DNA of 64,000 bases from Begonia masoniana (taxonomy: Eukaryota; Streptophyta; Magnoliopsida; Cucurbitales; Begoniaceae): assembly GCA_022432975.1 (NCBI GenBank), contig CM039505.1, positions 21,397,338 through 21,461,337 of the forward strand, read 5' to 3'. Of this stretch, positions 58,525 to 64,000 are shown piece by piece. The notes beneath the pieces were generated by a model. The model did not search any database and had not been told where the DNA came from. It saw only the letters and a program-made list of their open reading frames with translations. The first letter of the stretch is position 1. Every line of letters starts with the position of its first letter. The translations under genes and the position numbers were made by a program.

Positions 58525-61176
58525 TGTGACAGCCCAGATCCGAACCCGATCGGAGTCCGGGATCGGAGCTATCACTCCGGGACAGTGGACGGAAAACGGT
58601 GACTATTTTTTTTTTAACATAAATCGGTCAAAACAGTGGACATTATACTTTTAAAACATTTACAGAGAAACAGAATCGAATGACAGTAAACATGCACCGT
58701 CATCGCAAACCCTATAAACGCAACTTTACAGAGAGGGAGAAACTACAGTGAGTAACAGAAAACATTTATAGGGAGAGAGAGTTCTCAGGTGTAGAAATTT
58801 AAAACAGGTTTCAATAATGGATAACAGAACAGAAATTAGCATAAGGCTGGCGGAGGAGGAAACAGGAAACATTGGCGGAAGACTTAGTTTAAAAGAGCAG
58901 CGAAAGACTTGAACGACGTCAGCCGGAAGATGCAGTTTTAAATTGAATCGGAGGAGAAATCAGTGGATGACGTCATCGGAAGAGGTAATAACAACAGACG
59001 AAGCCGGGTGAGTTGATGATGTCAGCCGGAAGATGGATGACGTCACCGGTGGATGTAGGCAAAAACTGTAAATAGACTGGGCAGAAGATGTCGAATAGGA
59101 CAAAATAGATGACGTCAACCGGAGGATGGGTGACGTCAACCGAAAGATACAGACAGAACTGGGAATAAACTGGGCGGAAGACTTAAGCTAGCGGTGGATG
59201 TCGAATAAGACAAGACAGATGACGTCACCGGAAGATGTAATTAAACTGGCGGAAGACTTGGGTGACGTCAACCGGAAGACGGGGTTTTAAACTGGGCGGA
59301 AGACTTATGCTGACATCAGCCGGAAGACATATTTACACTGGGCGGATGACTTGGTTTTTAAGGCAGAAACTTGACAAATTTTAACAGAAAAACATGCCAA
59401 CAGAAAACTTCGAAACAAAAAGCAATAAGGCTTCGAGCCTCCAAACACAGTTTTGAAGTATGACAGAAGCTAGAAAACCTAACAGAAATTCAGAAAAACA
59501 ACTGCATGGATTACTCCATAACCAGAGACAATCCATGCACAAATTTTCAGGGGATATCCCAAACAAATTCAGAATACTTCAGAACCCAATTTAACTGTCA
59601 CATACAGTACAAACAGAAGGCATGAAAGTTATAAACCTTCAAATACCCGATTCTACACAAGGTTGTGGAACATACTTTACAATTGACAGATTCAAAGAAA
59701 CGGACTGCATGGATAGTTCCAAACTAGAAGCCATCCATGCACAAACTAATAAAAGGAAATCCTAGTAGTTTCAGAATAATTTCAATACATTCCAAGACAT
59801 AAATACAACTGTCAAATACAGAGGTTTTAGAATACCCCAACAAAACCTATGCATAAATCAGATTTCTAACAAAAATCCAGACAGAGTTTTGAAACAAAAC
59901 AACAAAGTTCAGTAAAACCTACAGACATAAACTTTACTTAAAAACTGAAACCTCAGAGCAGAAACATGTCTGACTGCAACAACCACCCTGTGAGCTCGAT
60001 CCACCATTTACATCAGATTATCATTTTGAGGAACAAGGTCATCGGTTTCAGGTTCAGTACCTACACCAGAGAGTTCACCTATGAGTCTAAAACTCAGTAA
60101 GACATAATCGGTATGCAGTGATGCAAAATGCTATGCATGCAGTTTTTTAGAATACGGTGACAGTACAGAGCATTTAGTTACAGTGGCAGTAGAATTAAGT
60201 GGAGCTTATAGGGGAACTGACAAACAGTGGGGGAGGGGGAGGGTGCACTATCAGGCACATTCAGGGAAACAGTACAGTAAACGGTAGAAATCGGTTTTGC
60301 ATGAATTTTCAGGAAAAACAGTGTATGCATGACATTCTCAGTGCCTGAACCTATAACAGCAGACATCAGAAATAGCAGGGCATATTGTGAGATAGAAAAC
60401 AGACAACTCAGAACGTGAACTGAGCAGACAACACAGAACACAAACTGAACAGAAGCTATAATATTCCTACCCAAAACTACCCGACAGAACAGGAACCCTA
60501 GTACCTCTGTGATGTAGGGCCTTAAGGGCCAACCTACGGTTATGAACTTACTTGTTTGCTGCAATGTAGGATGCTCGAATGTCTCTGGAACGCTCGGATC
60601 TGTTGCTGCAATGTAGAGAAGTTAAACAAGTTGCAAATGCTAACAAATAACTTGGAAGATTATGCAGTAAACTCCATTCAGACTTGTAGAAAACAACGAA
60701 TGTGTTTCCATACAAGAACCGAGAGTTTTCTCACAACTATCTTAACCTAAAGCTTCAGCATAACCCATAGTTTTTGCTTGTCCAAATGTGTTAGCATTAG
60801 AAGATGTTTACCTTAGCGGAGGAGCAGAAAGGGATCTGAGAAGATCGAAGTAACTTCGATGGTTGTTTGTCGACAGGAAGAGAGAACGCAGAGAGGAGAA
60901 AGGAGAGAGAGCAGAGAAGAGAAGTGAAGAGGGTTTCACGTAGGGGGGAAGAACTTAACTTCTTTAACAAGCTGCCACATGTCAATCATCCATTTGATTT
61001 CTCCCACCAACCTTAATTTCTTCCTAATTTGCCCTTCCATGGGTTTTAAACTTAGTGTTATGCTTAGTTAAACATTAGTTTGGTTTTCCAACAAAACATA
61101 CATTGCATTTATATTAAATTAAATCCCGAGAATTGGTTCGGAAAAATAATTACATGCAAAAAGGCCGGGTGTTACA
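58525..61176 (-). mobile_element. Solo LTR I in copia J
   Basis: 2652 bp, TGTGACAGCCC to CCGGGTGTTACA on plus, perfect duplication GATCA (58520-58524, 61177-61181). Family D, minus orientation. Mini-exon 60552-60599 (48 nt) lies between CAACAG and GTAAGT. A CGGAAGAC/TGACGTCA-rich array covers about 58900-59350. Confidence 0.92.
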
Positions 61177-61181
61177 GATCA

Positions 61182-61690
61182 ACTTCTTTTTCTATTTGAA
61201 TTCAAAGTTTTCTGTTAAAGATCTTGGAAGCTGAAGATTTTATTCTCGGCTTTTTTTGTTAAACACACTTTCTTGGGCATTCATTCATCTCAATCAACCC
61301 CGTTACATTTTAGACTTACTTATTTGAACTAATAAGGCTTTATGCAAGCCAATTCCTACACCCATGCTAGACTGATTTTATCTGAAACTTCCAGCATTCT
61401 TGTATATATGGAGGCCTTCAATATGTTTATGGTTAACAAAGTTTGTCAGTCTATGTATGCTTCTTTGTATATAAATCAATAGGCTATTACACGGTTCTCT
61501 ATTATTTTAAAGGCACTTGCTCTTTAGGTCGCATATTTTTATGTCGTCATGCTTTAATATAACTTGTTATATTGATACTGACAGGCCTGATGTCCCCATG
61601 ATAGGAAGACTAGGACTGCCTTTTGTATATTTTTTGACCTACTTTTATCTTTGATGTGCCTACGAGCCCTACCCATCGAGCACAAAACAA
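61182..61690 (+). pseudogene. Copia J reverse transcriptase end and RNase H start
   Basis: Continues after LTR I: FSVKDLG near 61208 (the KDLG box after the copia catalytic site), then LGIHSSQS, RYLKGT-like residues near 61515, and CYIDTDRPDVPMIGR near 61570 (normally SDADWAGCP). Many stops and shifts. It marks an old copia insertion on plus, older than LTR I and the hAT. Confidence 0.75.
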
Positions 61691-62755
61691 GGTAAGTTTT
61701 CTAACTATTTTTCACCTGATTGGTTTGTGAATTTTATAGGTAAAAGTCTTTTTAAAGCTTGGATTGGATTCGTTGAAGAAGAAATTTGTCTTCCCTTATC
61801 AAATTATGTAGCCAAGCTCTTTTATTTGTTTAAGTTTAGGAAACTTTTGTATTTGGCAAACTTTAAACTTCTTTGATTGTAATTGGGCAAACTTATAGCC
61901 TTATTATTGTTTAGGATATTTAGGTATTTTGTTTAGCTTTAGGAAAATTTGAGTGTTCAAGGATTGGCTCATAAGAGAAGATGTTGAGCAAGAATGAGCA
62001 CGCAACAGCAAAGGTGGGCGCACAACAGCAGCAGGGCGCGCAGGAGACAATTGGGCGTAGCAGGGCGTGCATGAGCCGTAGCAGCAGCAACTGAAGCTAG
62101 TGCGCACGGACAGGACGCTGGGCCAAAGAGGCGCGCGCGAGAAGCAATCAGTGCACACATGGCCAATCCATACACTCCAACGGCTATATTTTTGCCAAAG
62201 CTTCCAACGGCTATCTAAAGATTTTCTCTTCCTCTTCCTCTGCCGATTCTTCTCTTCTTATTTAAGCTTCCTTGCAAGCTATTGTACAGAAGTTGATTGA
62301 TTAAATATTTTGAATAGAAGTTTTACTTCAAGCGTGGTGTTTTCTCCCGTAATCTCAATGCGTCCGAGAGCTTCGATGTTTAGCATCGAGTTGTTCTTCA
62401 TTTCCATCCGAGTTCCTGGGTTGCTTGATGGTTCTTACAACCATTCATTCTCTCAAAGTATTCTAAAGGTTGGAAAATAGAAGAAGAATGGAAACCTTGG
62501 CCATCTGCTAGAGACTTCTTTGCTCGCAGAGCCGATTTCACCCTAGGGGCGCTGTGGACACCGAACGGGCTAGCATTGGCTTCCTTCATGCTCCATTCAT
62601 CCCATCGGAGCCCTCTGAGTAAGTACCACTAGGTATTACTCGCACCCACCTCCATTTCATCATTCGCTTCATTTTCGTTTTCTCCCCTGTTTTTACGTTG
62701 TTTTTATTGTCTCTTTGGGGTGTTCTTTTCAGCACCGATCCTCTGTTTCATTTAG
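61690..62755. other. Unassigned insertion within copia J RNase H
   Basis: RNase H-like translation is interrupted here and resumes at about 62760. The stretch has a GC-rich GCGCGC tract (62020-62140), CTTCTTATTTAAGC near 62253 that could be a TATA region, and CT-rich sequence. I cannot find clean ends or a duplication. An LTR fragment is possible. Confidence 0.35.
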
Positions 62756-62759
62756 TCTT

Positions 62760-63150
62760 CCACATGCATATTTTCTTGGTCCGTTTTTACGTCAATCTTC
62801 TGGTCGTCTCTCAAACAAAAGATTGTTTTTCGTTCAAGTACTGAATCAAAATATGGTAGTATTACTAACCAGAATATCGTAATAGTGATAAAAGTGATGC
62901 AGGGCTACTTTTGTTTTAATCTCTTCTTCACAAGCTTGAGATTATCTCTGTGGTAGTACTCACAATTTTTTTGTTATGATTTGAGTGCCACTTGTCTAGC
63001 CTCAAATCTAATTTTGCACGGTCCAAGAAGGTGGAGATGAATTATTATTTTATACGAGAAAAGGTTCTCAACAAGTCCTTACTTTTTAAGTTTACTCCTT
63101 GTGAAGAGCAAATTGTAGATGATCTCACAAAGTCACTATAGCTGTCCATA
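62760..63150 (+). pseudogene. Copia J RNase H C-terminal relic
   Basis: Plus translation gives RSSTESKYGSI (normally STEAEYRA), ISVVVLTIF-like residues, KKVEMNYYFIREKVLNKSLL and FTPCEEQIVDDLTKSL, in the standard copia RNase H order. A purine-rich CAGGGGAGGAAAA at about 63195 may be its polypurine tract. The expected 3' LTR is not seen; a family D LTR begins at about 63239. Confidence 0.85.
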
Positions 63151-63238
63151 TTTCAAGAGTTTCAGTCAAAGCTCTTACTCCTTCAACGGATCTTCAGGGG
63201 AGGAAAACTTACAATAGAAGAGAGAAGAGAAAACCAAG

Positions 63239-64000
63239 TTTGACAGCCCCCAACCCGATCGGGGCCGAGGAGCCATCACTCTGTGACATTTAACAGAAAA
63301 TGAGACCCATTTTTTTGAATAAACAGACGAAGCAGACTGAACTTTTTAAAAAAAACCAACCCTTAAAACTTTATAGAGAGAGAGCGTTCTCTGGAGTTAA
63401 AAGCAAAACGGGAAACGATTAAAATTAGACTACGGAACGAATGACAGAGGGGAATGCAGGGAAACTGGAACACTTAAAGATTTGGACGTAAACCTTCTCT
63501 GGACGAGTGCAGGGGGACAGGGAGAATTGCAAACGGGGATACAGGAATGGACGACTTGACATGCAGTGGGAAACCTAATAAAATAGAAGACAAAATTGGA
63601 AGTCATGCCAAAAGAAAGGCTACAGTGAGTGTCAGGGTCGGGTGATGTAAGGCAAAAGAAGTAAATAAGCTGGGCGGAGAATGTAAATAAACCGGAGCGG
63701 AAGACGTAAATTACAAGCAGAAGTGGACTGTTCACCAGCAGATGTGACTACAGGCAGAAGATTACTGTTCACCGGAGAGGTGAACTGGCGGAAGATAGGG
63801 GCAGATGACGTCAGGCGAAGATGTACTGACGTCAGGCGAAAGATGTAAAGTACAGTGGGCGGAAGATGTAGCCAGATGACGTCAGTCCGGAAGATGTAGC
63901 TGACGTCAGTCCGGAAGATGGAATTTAAGGGCAGCGGTGGATGTGATTTAAAAAGGGCAGCGGTGGATGTGATTTTAAAGGGCAGCGGTGGATGTGATTT
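63239..64000 (-). repeat. Partial LTR, family D, runs off the window
   Basis: Begins TTTGACAGCC (elsewhere TGTGACAGCC) with the CCCGATCGGG and CACTCTGTGACATTTAACAG stretch shared with elements E and I. From 63650 it enters a GGCGGAAGAT/TGACGTCA array ending in an approximately 23-bp GGGCAGCGGTGGATGTGATT repeat. The other end lies outside the window. Confidence 0.85.

Noticed and set aside
61904..62300. Cysteine/alanine-rich minus ORFs
   Set aside because: They are produced by a GCGCGC-rich tract in an unassigned repeat; no domain and overlapping frames.

Overview
The window is nuclear DNA from a flowering plant, most likely a dicot, from a gene-poor heterochromatic block. I find no convincing host gene. 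Almost every base belongs to nested transposable elements: Ty3/gypsy chromovirus retrotransposons with long LTRs, a Cassandra TRIM, old Ty1/copia pieces, a Mutator-like element (MULE) and a hAT element. The plant assignment rests on the Cassandra TRIM, the Tekay/Del-type chromoviruses, the MULE transposase with a SWIM finger, and initiator-tRNA-Met primer sites. A run of 100 N at 19249-19348 marks an assembly gap.

Left part (1-19248). A gypsy reverse-transcriptase fragment (1-494) is cut by retrotransposon 1 (495-10261, minus strand). Its gag-pol frame is full length and broken only by two stop codons. Its right LTR is followed directly by a second copy of the internal 3' end, so this is a truncated tandem LTR-internal-LTR-internal array. 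Retrotransposon 2 (10754-18016) keeps a decayed gag and an integrase/chromodomain remnant and has lost most of pol. It sits inside an older LTR.

Central nest (21538-50108). A solo LTR (F, flanking duplication ACTCC) was hit by a MULE. The MULE spans 23153-49814, has a perfect 9-bp duplication TAATTTAAA, and was about 6.9 kb before later insertions. It carries a broken mudrA-type transposase on plus, a Transposase_32-like gene on minus, and terminal inverted repeats filled with the palindrome GCGGGTACCCGC. Four LTR insertions lie directly in it: solo LTR D1 (in the transposase), solo LTR D2, solo LTR A (in the Transposase_32 gene) and a complete young chromovirus E (40476-49449). These were themselves hit: LTR C in D2, and solo LTR B and the Cassandra TRIM in A.

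Right part (50109-64000). A decayed copia element K (minus) abuts an older copia relic J (plus). J is interrupted by a hAT element (52718-58437, duplication TCGAACAC), which holds solo LTR H with solo LTR G inside it, and by solo LTR I (58525-61176). A partial LTR runs off the right edge.

The genes do not form a pathway; the window is a stratigraphic record of insertions. Matching target-site duplications fix most of the order. The most unusual shared signal is inside the LTRs. In at least eleven LTRs of several families I see the same apparent splice layout: a donor, a 45-54 nt mini-exon between consensus acceptor and donor sites, a GGCC-loop-GGCC hairpin, then a second acceptor. Family-specific tandem arrays rich in CATCnnCCGrTGA-like and TGACGTCA motifs lie downstream.
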